DNA of 33,887 bases, taken from positions 1 through 33,887 of the forward strand of contig CAIWTJ010000120.1 in assembly GCA_903915535.1 (NCBI GenBank). The letters are read 5' to 3'. This DNA comes from Enhydrobacter aerosaccus (lineage in GTDB: Bacteria; Pseudomonadota; Alphaproteobacteria; Reyranellales; Reyranellaceae). Positions 14,923 to 23,566 of the stretch are shown here, one piece after another. Made by a program: the position numbers and the translations under genes. Each line of letters opens with the position of its first letter. Position 1 is the stretch's first letter. The notes under the pieces were generated by a model. It saw only the letters and a program-made list of their open reading frames with translations, made no database searches and had not been told where the DNA came from.

Positions 14923-15966
14923 TCAGGCGAGCGCCAACTTGTAAACGCGCGCCGCGGTGCCCGAGAAAAGGGCAGTCTTCTCGGCGGCTGAACATCCCGC
15001 AGCCAGCCGCTTGAAGGCATTCCACAGCACGCCGTAGCCGGACGTGATCTTGTCGACCGGGAAATTGCTCTCGAACATGCAGCGCTCGGCGCCGAACAGC
15101 TCGATGCAGGTCTCGACCCAGGGCTTGAAGCCCGCGGCCAGTTCCTCCGAGCCCGGCGGCTTGGGCCGCTGGTAGAAATCGAACCAGCCCATCGCCATGC
15201 CGAGGCCTCCGACCTTCACGACGATGTTCCGGCGTTTGGCAAGCTCGGCCATCGACTTCTTCCAGGCCGCCCGCACTTCGTCGTGGCGGCTCGCATAGCC
15301 CGCGTAGCCCAACGGGCCGCCGACGTGGTTGAGAATGATCGTAGTGTCCGGGAACGCGTCGGCGAGTTCGCCGATCTCCAGGATCTGCGGATGATAGAGC
15401 CAGGCATCGAAGGTGAGCTTGCGCTTCGCCAGCTCCCTGAAGCCTTCGCGCCAGGTCTTGTCGCGCGTGAGCTCGGGCGTGGGATCGGTGCGCGAGTTGC
15501 GGATGCCGGGATCGGCGTCCCAGCCGGTCTGGTGGCGGATGCCCTTGAAGCGGCCGTTGCCGGCGGCGATCTGGGCATCGAACACGGGGCCGGCCTTGGC
15601 GCCGAGGCGCAGGTCGACATGGCTCACGATGCCGGCGCAGGCCCGCAGGTTGCCGTAGAGGCCGCTCGCACTCATCGCCGCCACGCCATTGGCGAACTCG
15701 GTTTCGCCGGTGCAGCGCAGCTCGGCCGGGCCGTCCTTGCGGTACATGGAATGGCAGTCGACGAACACCGTCGCCACGATGTTGTGGCCCTCCTGCGTGT
15801 CGGCCAGCAGGTCGTGGAACAGGTAGTCGTTGCCGGAGCGCTGCCACAGGTGATGGTGCGGATCGACGATCGGCAGCGCGGGCTCGAGCGCCGCCTCCTT
15901 CGTCTTGGCCGCCCACGTCGGATCGGGCGCGATGACGTTGCCCAACGCGGGCTGTTCCTTGGCCAT
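14923..15966 (-). CDS. Amidohydrolase-2 family TIM-barrel hydrolase
   Basis: A 347-residue metal-dependent hydrolase of the COG3618 type, related to lactonases and dicarboxylate-lactone hydrolases. The HxH metal motif is in IVDPHHHLW (His37, His39); further blocks are AWLYHPQ and ILNHVGGP, with metal or catalytic histidines. The terminal motif is RCMFESNFPVD, with Asn where many amidohydrolases have the metal-binding Asp. The ATG at 15966 has GGAGG 6 bases upstream; the frame runs 28 codons further, but only because it reads through a repeat element. It heads a likely operon with the binding protein at 13295-14881. Substrate unknown. Confidence 0.88.
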   Translation of the reverse strand: MAKEQPALGNVIAPDPTWAAKTKEAALEPALPIVDPHHHLWQRSGNDYLFHDLLADTQEGHNIVATVFVDCHSMYRKDGPAELRCTGETEFANGVAAMSASGLYGNLRACAGIVSHVDLRLGAKAGPVFDAQIAAGNGRFKGIRHQTGWDADPGIRNSRTDPTPELTRDKTWREGFRELAKRKLTFDAWLYHPQILEIGELADAFPDTTIILNHVGGPLGYAGYASRHDEVRAAWKKSMAELAKRRNIVVKVGGLGMAMGWFDFYQRPKPPGSEELAAGFKPWVETCIELFGAERCMFESNFPVDKITSGYGVLWNAFKRLAAGCSAAEKTALFSGTAARVYKLALA

Positions 15967-15999
15967 GGGTTTCCTCCGTTCCCGTTGATACACCGCCAT

Positions 16000-16103
16000 C
16001 CTCATCCTGAGGAGCGCCGCAGGCGCGTCTCGAAGGATGGGAACGAGCACCTTGTTTGTTGCCCATCCTTCGAGACGGCCCTGCGGGCCTCCTCAGGATG
16101 AGG
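16000..16103. repeat. Palindromic repeat family A, complete copy
   Basis: Left half 16000-16041, spacer 16042-16061 (AACGAGCACCTTGTTTGTTG) and inverted right half 16062-16103. The spacer is nearly the same as in the copy at 13173-13278. It sits between two genes transcribed in the same direction, 33 bases before the amidohydrolase start and 8 bases after the AtzH-like stop. Confidence 0.9.
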
Positions 16104-16111
16104 TTATGCGC

Positions 16112-16516
16112 TTAGAAAACCACCGGATCCGTGATCATCGACACGTGCGCCGCGATGACCCGCCAGCCGACATCGGGGAAACGTACCCAGGTCTGGCTCT
16201 GCCGGCCGGTCGCCTCCTTGCCGCGCACCTTGTACACGAGGTTCACGGTGGCGATGTCGCGGCCCAGGGTCAGGATGTCGACGCGGTAGCGCTTCTCCTT
16301 GGTGCCGGGGCCGGGCACGCGCGCCACGCGATGGGCGTGGATGCGGTCGAAGCCGTAGCCGTGCTCGTTGTTGGCCAGGCGGATCGTGTACGGGCTGTTC
16401 CAGAACGTGGCATCGAGCACGTCGACGTTCTTGTCGATCAGCGCCTGCTCGTAGCGTTCGAACAGGGCGCTTACTTCCGCGACGACTTCGGGGATGTTCG
16501 GTGTCAGGTCTTTCAA
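16112..16516 (-). CDS. AtzH/HpxZ-like protein
   Basis: A 134-residue protein with an NTF2/SnoaL-like fold resembling HpxZ and AtzH. Landmarks: LFERYEQALIDKNVDVLDATFW, RLANNEHGYGFDRIHAHR and SQTWVRFPDVGWRVIAAHVSM. AtzH hydrolyses 1,3-dicarboxyurea in cyanuric-acid breakdown; HpxZ is linked to oxalurate use. Members commonly sit beside amidase-signature genes, as here. The start is TTG, overlapping the amidase stop by 4 bases (TTGA at 16516-16513), so it is translated as a partner of the amidase. Which amide or urea it handles is unknown. Confidence 0.82.
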   Translation of the reverse strand: MKDLTPNIPEVVAEVSALFERYEQALIDKNVDVLDATFWNSPYTIRLANNEHGYGFDRIHAHRVARVPGPGTKEKRYRVDILTLGRDIATVNLVYKVRGKEATGRQSQTWVRFPDVGWRVIAAHVSMITDPVVF

Positions 16517-17688
16517 GCTGCGTTCTCCAGGGCGCGCGCCACTGCCACCAGGCTCGCGTCGCTGCCACGCGCGCCGATGATGGACAGCCCGACCGGCAAG
16601 CCGTCAACCGTCGCGCCCGGCAGGTTGACCTGCGGATGGCCCGCCAGTCCGCCCTGCGCACAGAGACAGGTGATCCGGTCGCGCAGCGGATCGAGCACCG
16701 ACAGCGGCAGGCCCACCTTCGGCGCCGGGAACGGCGTGGTGGGCAGGCAAAGGATCGTGCCCTCGGGCAGCAGGTGGGCCATGCGGCCGCGCGCTTCCTG
16801 GCGCATCAGCGTGCCCCAGGCCTGGTCGGCGGCCGAGATCATCGAGCCCGTCACCAGCGCCTTGGCGACAGAGAAGGCGAAGCGTGGATTGCGCTCGTCG
16901 AGCCACGGCTTGAAGGTGTTGTAGGCCTCGACCGGCTGCAGGCTGCGCTGCGCGCGCGCCCAGACCGAGAGGCCCGGCGGGGCCATGATGTCCTCGCGGC
17001 AATGCCCGACCAGTGCGGCGAGCTTCATCACCAGCGGACGCAGGGCGGCGGCGACATCGGCGTCGGCGAAGCCGAAGGCATCGGTGGCGATGACGAGCTG
17101 CGTCGGCAGCTTCTGCGGGATCTCCTCGCCCAGCATCACGGACGAGACCCTGGCGAAGGTCGCGGCGTCGCGCGCGAACCAGCCTGTGGTGTCGGAGGTC
17201 GGCGCCTGGGGCAGCATGCCCCGCGTGTCGACGCGGCCATGCGTCGGGCGGATGCCGTAGAGGCCGCAGAAGCTCGACGGCACGCGCACCGAGCCGCCGG
17301 TATCGGTGCCGAGTGCCGTGTCGCAGAGGCCGGCCGCGACGGCGGCGGCCGAACCGGAGGACGAGCCGCCGGGCACGCGGCCGGGCGCGCGCGTGTTCTT
17401 CGGCGTGCCGTCGAAGGCGTTCTCGCCCAGGATGCCGAGCGAGACTTCGTCGGTGATGGTCTTGCCAATCAGGGTGGCGCCGGCGTCGAGCAGCGTCTGC
17501 ACGGCGAAGGAATGCTGCGTTGGAATAGGTCGACCGGTCGGCCAATCGTGATTGCCGCCGCCGGTGGGCACGCCCGCCACGTCGAACAGATCCTTGGCGG
17601 CGAAAGTGAGACCGGCGAGCGGGCCTCCCGCCTTGCCCTCGATACGCACGCGGGGGCCCGGCACGAAGGCGCCGATGTCGTCGGTCAT
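16513..17688 (-). CDS. Amidase-signature enzyme, AMI1-like
   Basis: A 391-residue amidase with the Ser-cisSer-Lys triad visible as Lys32 (FAAKDLFD), Ser109 (PGGSSSGSAA) and Ser133 (TDTGGSVR). Spacing matches plant AMI1 (indole-3-acetamide hydrolase), as do FDVAGVPTGGGNHDW and TDEVSLGILGENAFDGTPKN. The compact length fits AMI1 rather than the larger GatA or AtzF. It would hydrolyse a small aryl or alkyl amide in the cytosol. It lies 13 bases after the RND pump gene and overlaps the AtzH-like gene, making a pump-adaptor-amidase-AtzH-like operon. Substrate not determinable. Confidence 0.9.
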   Translation of the reverse strand: MTDDIGAFVPGPRVRIEGKAGGPLAGLTFAAKDLFDVAGVPTGGGNHDWPTGRPIPTQHSFAVQTLLDAGATLIGKTITDEVSLGILGENAFDGTPKNTRAPGRVPGGSSSGSAAAVAAGLCDTALGTDTGGSVRVPSSFCGLYGIRPTHGRVDTRGMLPQAPTSDTTGWFARDAATFARVSSVMLGEEIPQKLPTQLVIATDAFGFADADVAAALRPLVMKLAALVGHCREDIMAPPGLSVWARAQRSLQPVEAYNTFKPWLDERNPRFAFSVAKALVTGSMISAADQAWGTLMRQEARGRMAHLLPEGTILCLPTTPFPAPKVGLPLSVLDPLRDRITCLCAQGGLAGHPQVNLPGATVDGLPVGLSIIGARGSDASLVAVARALENAA

Positions 17689-17701
17689 GGAGAAAGCCTC
17701 T

Positions 17702-20700
17702 TTATTCGGCCGGATGCGGCGTGGCCGCTTCCTTGTCCTTGCGGCGGAAGATCCTGAGCTGGCCGAATTTCACGCCGAGCAGGCGATCGAACCAGATGTA
17801 GACGACCGGCGTGATGAACAGCGTCAGGCACTGCGACACCAGCAGGCCGCCCACGACCGTGACGCCCAGCGGCTGGCGCAGCTCGGCGCCGGCGCCGGCG
17901 CCGATGGCGATCGGCAGCGAGCCCAGCAGCGCGCAGGTCGTGGTCATCATGATCGGCCGGAAGCGCAGTTCGGCCGCATCGACGATCGCCTCCTCGGCCG
18001 TCGCGCCCTGGGCGCGGCGTTCGAGCGCGAAGTCCACCATCATGATGGCGTTTTTCTTCACGATGCCAATCAGCATGATCACGCCGATCAGCGCGATGAC
18101 CGAGAGGTCCATGCCGAAGAGCTGGAGCGTGATCAGCGCACCAATGCCCGCGGACGGCAGGCCTGACAGGATCGTGAGCGGATGGATGAAGTTCTCGTAG
18201 AGGATGCCCAGGATGATGTAGATCACCAGCACCGCGGCGAACAGCAGCATGCCCTGGTTGGCCACGGCCTGCTGGAAGACCTGCGCGCTGCCCTCGAAGC
18301 TGGTGGCGATGGTGGGCGGCAGGCCGACTTCGGCCGCGACCGCCTGGATGTCCTTCACCGCGTCGCCCAGCGCCACGCCGGGCGCGAGGTTGAACGAGAC
18401 GATGACCGCCGGCAGCTGCGAGATGTGGTTGACGGTGAGCGAGGTCGGCTTGTCGGAGCGCTTGGCCACCGTGTCGAGCGGCACCAGGCCGCCGGTCGGC
18501 GTGCGCACCATCATGCGGCGCAGCACCTCGTTGGTGTCGGCGTATTTCGGATCGACCTCGAGGATCACCTGGTAGGTATCGTCGGTGGCGTAGATCGTCG
18601 AGACCTGGCGCGTGCCGTAGGCCGAGTAGAGCAGCAGGCGGATCTGGTCGATCGAGATGCCGAGCCGCGAGGCCGTGTCGCGATCGATGTCGATCGCCGT
18701 CATGCGGGCGCGCACCTGCAGGTCCGAGTTCACGTCGGCGATGCTCGGGATGCGGCGCATCCGCTCTTCCATCAGGGGGGCGAACTCGCGCAGGCTCTTG
18801 AGGTCGCTCGAGCGCATGCCGAACTGGTACTGCGCGCGCGACTGGGTCGTGGCGATGTTGATCGACTGGATGGGCTGGAAGAAAATGTTGATGCCCGGCA
18901 CCGTCGCCGTCGACCGGCGCAGCCGCGCGACCACTTCCAGCGCCGTCGACTTGCGCTCGGACTTGTCCTTCAGGGTGACGAAGATGCGCCCCGAGTTGAC
19001 CGTGCTGGCGGCGTTGCCGCCGCCGACCGTCGACATGACGGTGACCACGTCGGGATCGCGCTTGATGACATCGGCCAACACCGCCTGCCGCGCCACCATG
19101 GCGTCGAACGAGGCATCGTCGGGGCCGACGGTGGCGCCGGTGAGCTGGCCGATATCCTCGGACGGGAAGAAGCCCTTGGGAATGTTCTGGAACAGCACCG
19201 CGGTCAGCACGAAGGTGCCGAGCGTGACCGCGAGCACGATCTTCGGCATCTTCACGACGCGGCGCAGGGCCCACGAATAGCCCGCCGTCATCTTGTTGAA
19301 GCTCCACTCGAAGAGGTTCAACAGCGCGTTGTGCTTCTCGTGATGGTCGATCGGCTTCAGGAGCCGCGAGCACAGCATCGGCGTCAGCGTCAGCGAGACG
19401 ATGCCCGAAATCAGGATCGCCATCGAGATGACGAGGCCGAACTCCTGGAACATGCGGCCCACGACGCCGCCCATGAACAGCACGGGAATGAACACCGCGA
19501 CCAGCGACAGGGTCATCGAGATGATGGTGAAGCCCACTTCCTTGGAGCCCTTGAAGGCGGCATCCATCGGCTTCTCGCCGGCCTCGATGTGGCGAACGAT
19601 GTTCTCGAGCATGACGATCGCGTCGTCGACGACGAAGCCGACCGCCAGCGTCAGCGCCAGCAGCGAGATGTTGTCGATCGAGTGGCCGCACACGTACATG
19701 CCGGCGAAGGTGCCGATGACCGAGATCGGCAGCGCGATCGCGGGAATAATGGTGGCACGGGCGCTGCGCAGGAAGAAATAGATCGCGATGACGACCAGCA
19801 CGCCCGCGAGGCAGAGCGTAAACTCGACGTCCTCGATCGCGTCGCGGATCGAGACCGACCGGTCGTTCAGCACCTCGATATCGACGCCGCTCAACAGCTC
19901 GGCCCGGATCTGCGGCAGCAGGGCCTTGATGCGATCGACGACCTCGACGGTGTTGGCGTCGGGCTGGCGATAGACCGCGAGCAGGATGGCGCGCGTGCCG
20001 TCGAGCCAGCTCGCGACCTTGTCGTTCTCGACCGAGTCGATCGCGGTGCCGACGTCGGAGATGCGCACCGGCGCGCCGTTCTGCCAGGCCACGATCACCG
20101 GCAGGTAGTCCTTGGCCTGGGTGAGCTGGCCGGTGGCGTCGAGGATCGAGCTCTGGCGCTGGTCGGCGATGGCGCCCAGCGGCTTGCTCGAGTTGGCCGT
20201 GACGATGGCGTTCTGCAGCTCGTTCAGGGTGAGGCCGCGCACGGCCAGCTGATCGAGGTTGGCGCGCACGCGCACGGCGTACTTCTGCGTGCCGAAGATC
20301 AGCACCTGGGCGATGCCCGGCAGGGTCGAGATGCGCGGCAGGATCGCGCGGTTGGCGAAGGCGTCGACGTCCGACAGGCGCACCTGACTCGATTTCAACG
20401 CCAGGAACATGATCGGGAAGTCGGCCGGATTGACCTTGCGGAAGCTGGGCGGCGTCGGCAATTCCACCGGCAGGCGGCGCATGGCGGCGGAGATCTGCGA
20501 CTGCACGTCGAGGGCCGCGCCGTCGATGTTCCGGTTGAGGTCGAACTGCAGCACGATCGAGGTGTTGCCGAGCGACGATGTCGAGGTCATCGCCGACACG
20601 CCGGCGATGTTGGAGAACTGCCGCTCGAGGATCGAGGCGACCGACGAGGCCATCGTCTCGGGGCTGGCGCCGGGCAGCTGGGCCTGGACCTGGATGGTCG

Positions 20701-20827
20701 GGAAGTCGACGCGCGGCACGGCCGCCACGGGGAGCTGCTTGAAGCCGAAGAGACCCGCGATCACGAACGACGCCATGATCAGGATCGTCATGACCGGGCG
20801 GCGGATGCAGAGAGCTGAAATGCCCAT
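17702..20827 (-). CDS. RND multidrug efflux pump (MdtB/MdtC/AcrB type)
   Basis: A 1,041-residue inner-membrane RND transporter of the hydrophobe/amphiphile class. It starts with the typical MGISALCIRRPVMTILIMAS; TM4 holds the proton-relay pair in ALTLAVGFVVDDAIVMLENI (shown as VGFVVDDAIV), followed by FIPVLFMGGVVGRMFQEF. Two large periplasmic loops and 12 membrane spans give the expected length. Such trimers take drugs, dyes, bile salts or small acids from the periplasm or outer leaflet and expel them with an adaptor and TolC-type channel. The adaptor gene is immediately upstream (21 bases); no outer-membrane channel gene is present, so a shared TolC elsewhere is likely. The sequence resembles the MdtBC branch. 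Confidence 0.95.
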   Translation of the reverse strand: MGISALCIRRPVMTILIMASFVIAGLFGFKQLPVAAVPRVDFPTIQVQAQLPGASPETMASSVASILERQFSNIAGVSAMTSTSSLGNTSIVLQFDLNRNIDGAALDVQSQISAAMRRLPVELPTPPSFRKVNPADFPIMFLALKSSQVRLSDVDAFANRAILPRISTLPGIAQVLIFGTQKYAVRVRANLDQLAVRGLTLNELQNAIVTANSSKPLGAIADQRQSSILDATGQLTQAKDYLPVIVAWQNGAPVRISDVGTAIDSVENDKVASWLDGTRAILLAVYRQPDANTVEVVDRIKALLPQIRAELLSGVDIEVLNDRSVSIRDAIEDVEFTLCLAGVLVVIAIYFFLRSARATIIPAIALPISVIGTFAGMYVCGHSIDNISLLALTLAVGFVVDDAIVMLENIVRHIEAGEKPMDAAFKGSKEVGFTIISMTLSLVAVFIPVLFMGGVVGRMFQEFGLVISMAILISGIVSLTLTPMLCSRLLKPIDHHEKHNALLNLFEWSFNKMTAGYSWALRRVVKMPKIVLAVTLGTFVLTAVLFQNIPKGFFPSEDIGQLTGATVGPDDASFDAMVARQAVLADVIKRDPDVVTVMSTVGGGNAASTVNSGRIFVTLKDKSERKSTALEVVARLRRSTATVPGINIFFQPIQSINIATTQSRAQYQFGMRSSDLKSLREFAPLMEERMRRIPSIADVNSDLQVRARMTAIDIDRDTASRLGISIDQIRLLLYSAYGTRQVSTIYATDDTYQVILEVDPKYADTNEVLRRMMVRTPTGGLVPLDTVAKRSDKPTSLTVNHISQLPAVIVSFNLAPGVALGDAVKDIQAVAAEVGLPPTIATSFEGSAQVFQQAVANQGMLLFAAVLVIYIILGILYENFIHPLTILSGLPSAGIGALITLQLFGMDLSVIALIGVIMLIGIVKKNAIMMVDFALERRAQGATAEEAIVDAAELRFRPIMMTTTCALLGSLPIAIGAGAGAELRQPLGVTVVGGLLVSQCLTLFITPVVYIWFDRLLGVKFGQLRIFRRKDKEAATPHPAE

Positions 20828-20848
20828 GGACGGACTTCCTGTGCGCTA

Positions 20849-22057
20849 CTAGCCGCGCGGCGGCGTGGGTTTCGGCGCCTCGACGGGTGCCTGCTTGGCG
20901 GCCACCGGCGCGCCGTTGACCAGACGCAGCTGGCCGTCGATCACGACGCTGTCGCCCGCCTGCAGCCCGCTGCCGACCACCGATTCGCCGCCTTGCGTGC
21001 GCTTGATCGTGATCGGACGGACTTCGGCGGTCTTGCCGTCCTTGATGACGAAGACATAGGGACCCTGCGCACCGAGCTGGACTGCCGCGGCCGGGACGGA
21101 CAGAGCGCCGGATTCGTTGCCCAGGATGACCTCGGCCTTCACGAACTGGCCGGGCCACAGCGCCTCGTTGGCGTTGCCGATGCGCGCCTTGGCGCCGACG
21201 GTGCCGGTGTTCGCGTCGACGGTGTTCTCGATGAAGGCCATCGCGCCCGGCTGACGCGTGCCGTCGTCCAGCAGGGCATTGACCTTGACGTCACCCCTGG
21301 TCATCGCCGCGCGCAGGTCCGGCAGGATGACCTGCGGGATCGCGAACTGCACGAAGATCGGGTCGACCTGGTTGATGGTCGCGAGCACCGAGGTCGCGGT
21401 GTTGTCGGCAATGCGCACGATCGTGCCGGCCTTGTAGGGGATCGAGCCGATGCGGCCCGACACGGGGGCGCGGATCTCGGTGTAGGAGAGCTGGGCCACG
21501 ATATTGTCGCGGCTCGCCTGGTCGGATTCGAGCTGCGCCTCGAGGGCCTTCTGCGAGGTCACGTTGGTGTCGCGCGTCACCACCGTGCCGGCGCCGCGCG
21601 TCAGAAGATCGTCGGCGCGGGCGGAGTCGCGCTTGGCCTGGGCGATCTGCGCCTGGTCCTTGCGGATCGTGGCCTCGATCATGCCGAGCTGGGCCTTCAG
21701 GGTGCGGTTGTCGAGTTCGAACAGCAGGTCGCCTTCCTTGACGAGCGCGCCTTCTTCGACGTGAACCTTCATGATCTGGCTGTCGATGCGAGACTTGAGC
21801 GGGATCGACGAGATTGCCTGCACCGTGCCCACCGCCTCGACGATGATCGGCATCGACTTGGGCGCAACCGAGACCACCACGACCGGCACCGGGCCGGCGG
21901 CAGGCCGGCCGGGACGCCCGGCGGGCGGCCGCGCCTGCTCGGCGGCGTTCGCCGGCGCGAAGCCCAGCTTGCGCTCGATGTCCTGCCTGAAAATGAAGGC
22001 TGCGCCGCAAACGACGACCGCCACGGACGCCAGGACCGCTACACGGGCCATACGCAT
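20849..22057 (-). CDS. RND periplasmic adaptor (MdtA/AcrA type)
   Basis: A 402-residue membrane-fusion protein. An N-terminal hydrophobic anchor (VAVLASVAVVVCGAAF) precedes a proline-rich linker, the biotinyl-lipoyl half (VEAVGTVQAISSIPLKSRI), a coiled-coil hairpin (about residues 120-185), the second lipoyl strand (YTEIRAPVSGRIGSIPY) and beta-barrel domains. I prefer the ATG at 22057, which has GAGGG 8 bases before it, over a TTG at 22081 with no ribosome site. It is the first gene of the pump operon. No local regulator gene is seen. The proline-rich end (PVEAPKPTPPRG) is probably disordered. Confidence 0.92.
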   Translation of the reverse strand: MRMARVAVLASVAVVVCGAAFIFRQDIERKLGFAPANAAEQARPPAGRPGRPAAGPVPVVVVSVAPKSMPIIVEAVGTVQAISSIPLKSRIDSQIMKVHVEEGALVKEGDLLFELDNRTLKAQLGMIEATIRKDQAQIAQAKRDSARADDLLTRGAGTVVTRDTNVTSQKALEAQLESDQASRDNIVAQLSYTEIRAPVSGRIGSIPYKAGTIVRIADNTATSVLATINQVDPIFVQFAIPQVILPDLRAAMTRGDVKVNALLDDGTRQPGAMAFIENTVDANTGTVGAKARIGNANEALWPGQFVKAEVILGNESGALSVPAAAVQLGAQGPYVFVIKDGKTAEVRPITIKRTQGGESVVGSGLQAGDSVVIDGQLRLVNGAPVAAKQAPVEAPKPTPPRG

Positions 22058-22144
22058 CTTGAGTACCCTCTTATTCCCCAATCCCCATCCGCATTATAGA
22101 TGCAGACGGGTCTCGCATCACAGAGCAATACCGGGGCCAAACGC

Positions 22145-22170
22145 AAAAAACCCGCCGTGAGGCGGGTTTT
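22145..22170 (-). terminator. Rho-independent terminator after rpsD (two-way)
   Basis: A run of six A, CCCGCC, loop GTGA, GGCGGG and four T form a symmetric intrinsic terminator. Reading the minus strand gives a GC stem followed by six T, 31 bases past the rpsD stop. It also separates rpsD from the efflux operon that starts at 22057. Confidence 0.9.
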
Positions 22171-22200
22171 CGCTGATACAAAAGTGACAGAAATGGCCGG

Positions 22201-22815
22201 TTAGCGGCTGTAGTACTCGACCACCAGCGACGGTTCCATCTGCACCGGATACGGCACGTCGGCCAGCTTCGGCCCACGGACGTACGTGCCCTTCATCTCG
22301 GTGTGATCGGCGGTCACATATTCCGGCACGTCGCGCTCGGCGGTCTGGGTCGCCTCCAGCACGCGCTCCATGCTCTTGCCCTTTTCCGTGAGCTCGATCA
22401 CGTCGTTGTCCTTCACCAGGTACGACGCGATGTTCACGCGCTTGCCGTTCACCTTCACGTGACCGTGGCTGACCAGCTGGCGCGACGCGAAGACGGTGAT
22501 GGCGAACTTCATGCGGTAGATGACCGCGTCCAGCCGGCGCTCGAGCAACTCGACCAGGTTCTCGCCGGTGTCGCCCTTGCGGCGCACGGCCTCGGCGTAA
22601 TACTTGCGCAGCTGACGCTCGGAAACCGAGCCGTAGTAGCCCTTGAGGCGCTGCTTCGCCATCAACTGCAGGCGATAGTCGGTCGGCTTCTGGCGGCCCT
22701 GGCCGTGCTGGCCGGGACCGTATTCGCGCTTGTTGATCGGGCTCTTCGGACGGCCCCACAGGTTGACCCTGAGGCGGCGGTCGATCTTGTACTTCGAATT
22801 CTCGCGCTTGCTCAC
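22201..22815 (-). CDS. rpsD: 30S ribosomal protein S4
   Basis: S4 nucleates assembly of the 30S body by binding 16S rRNA, and in many bacteria represses its own translation. The 204-residue product has [36 protein letters not shown], and the S4 RNA-binding domain [30 protein letters not shown] (split: [34 protein letters not shown]). I chose GTG at 22815 because the protein then starts SKREN like other alphaproteobacterial S4 proteins and GGAG lies 7 bases upstream; an upstream start at 22845 would add ten unusual residues. It has its own promoter-like sequence and terminator and so is probably a single-gene unit. Confidence 0.97.
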   Translation of the reverse strand: MSKRENSKYKIDRRLRVNLWGRPKSPINKREYGPGQHGQGRQKPTDYRLQLMAKQRLKGYYGSVSERQLRKYYAEAVRRKGDTGENLVELLERRLDAVIYRMKFAITVFASRQLVSHGHVKVNGKRVNIASYLVKDNDVIELTEKGKSMERVLEATQTAERDVPEYVTADHTEMKGTYVRGPKLADVPYPVQMEPSLVVEYYSR

Positions 22816-22950
22816 GCAGCACTCCGTCGGTTTTGCGACGCCCATTTGGGCTGCCGCTCTGTTGTCCGGATAGGCCTTGGTCCAAGCAAGCTTGGGGCGG
22901 GAATGGACGCCTGAATCGGCCTCCAGCCACGTTCTCCGGAAGAAGGCGGG

Positions 22951-22978
22951 AACATACTGGCGAAACCGCGCCAGTCAA
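22951..22978 (-). promoter_or_regulatory. rpsD: Putative rpsD promoter with inverted repeat in the spacer
   Basis: On the minus strand TTGACT (22978-22973) and TATGTT (22956-22951) are separated by 16 bases, a good sigma-70 match. ACTGGCG (22956-22962) and CGCCAGT (22969-22975) form a 7-base inverted repeat covering the spacer and touching both boxes, so it may be an operator. The leader to the GTG start would be about 130 bases, with room for an S4 feedback structure. The rest of 22816-23141 holds only the repeat at 23070-23117. Confidence 0.55.
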
Positions 22979-23069
22979 GCAGGGGTTAGTGCTGGAAAAT
23001 CAACGATTTAGGTGCCGGGAGACGGTGCTGGGCGCGGCCCCTGGGGCACATCGGCGCAAATCGGCCCTC

Positions 23070-23117
23070 TGTCATCCTGAGCGAAGCGAAGGATCCTTCG
23101 CTGCGCTCAGGATGACA
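23070..23117. repeat. 48-base near-perfect palindrome, family B
   Basis: TGTCATCCTGAGCG... is followed without a loop by its reverse complement, ending CGCTCAGGATGACA; only one base pair in 24 is mismatched. The centre is GGATCC. It is the compact version of the element at 8536-8623. It lies 24 bases past the stop of the OsmC-like gene and may end its transcript. Confidence 0.9.
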
Positions 23118-23141
23118 AGGTGCGGCGGGCACGGATGGGCC

Positions 23142-23564
23142 TCAGACCTCGACCAGCACGATCTCGCGCGTGACCTTGGCCGATTTCTTGAACATGGCCG
23201 TCGCCGAACAGTATTTCTCGTCCGACAGGCTGACGGCGCGTTCGACCAGCGCCTTGTTCAGTTTCCGGCCGCGCACCGTGTAAACCAGCTTCACCTCGGT
23301 ATAGACCATCGGGTGCTCGGTTGCCCGCTCGCCGACCAACGAGACCTCGACGCCGGTGATGTCCTGCCGTTGCTTCTTCAGCATCGAGACAACGTCGATC
23401 GCGGTGCAGCCGCCCATGCCGATCAGCATGACCTCCATCGGCCGCGCGCCGAGATTGCGGCCGCCGACATCGGGCGAGCCGTCCATGGTGAAGGTATGGC
23501 CGCTGCCGGCTTCGGCCACGAACAGGGCGCCGTCGACCCAGGAAACCTTCGCGCTATTGGCCAT
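23142..23564 (-). CDS. OsmC-family protein (YhfA-like)
   Basis: A 140-residue OsmC/Ohr-fold protein. It has GSPDVGGRNLGARPMEV and MLIGMGGCTAIDVVSMLKKQR, the helix carrying one conserved cysteine, and SDEKYCSATAMFKKSAKV with the second. OsmC/Ohr proteins reduce organic hydroperoxides through such a cysteine pair; the YhfA branch, which this resembles, has less certain activity. The ATG at 23564 has GAGGA 6 bases upstream, inside the end of the previous gene. Only 2 bases separate it from the trmJ-like stop, so the two are cotranscribed. The frame is open further upstream only through overlap with that gene. Confidence 0.92.
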   Translation of the reverse strand: MANSAKVSWVDGALFVAEAGSGHTFTMDGSPDVGGRNLGARPMEVMLIGMGGCTAIDVVSMLKKQRQDITGVEVSLVGERATEHPMVYTEVKLVYTVRGRKLNKALVERAVSLSDEKYCSATAMFKKSAKVTREIVLVEV

Positions 23565-23566
23565 CG

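Noticed and set aside
13155..15020. Minus-strand open frame of 621 codons
   Set aside because: Out-of-frame reading of the binding-protein gene; its ends are translations of repeat DNA.
18182..20818. Long plus-strand open frame (878 codons) opposite the RND pump
   Set aside because: Antisense shadow of a clearly recognisable RND gene; no domains.
22058..22081. TTG start for the RND adaptor
   Set aside because: No ribosome site; the ATG at 22057 has GAGGG at good spacing.
22816..22845. Longer N-terminus for S4
   Set aside because: It would add [10 protein letters not shown], unlike other S4 proteins, and removes the well-placed GGAG.
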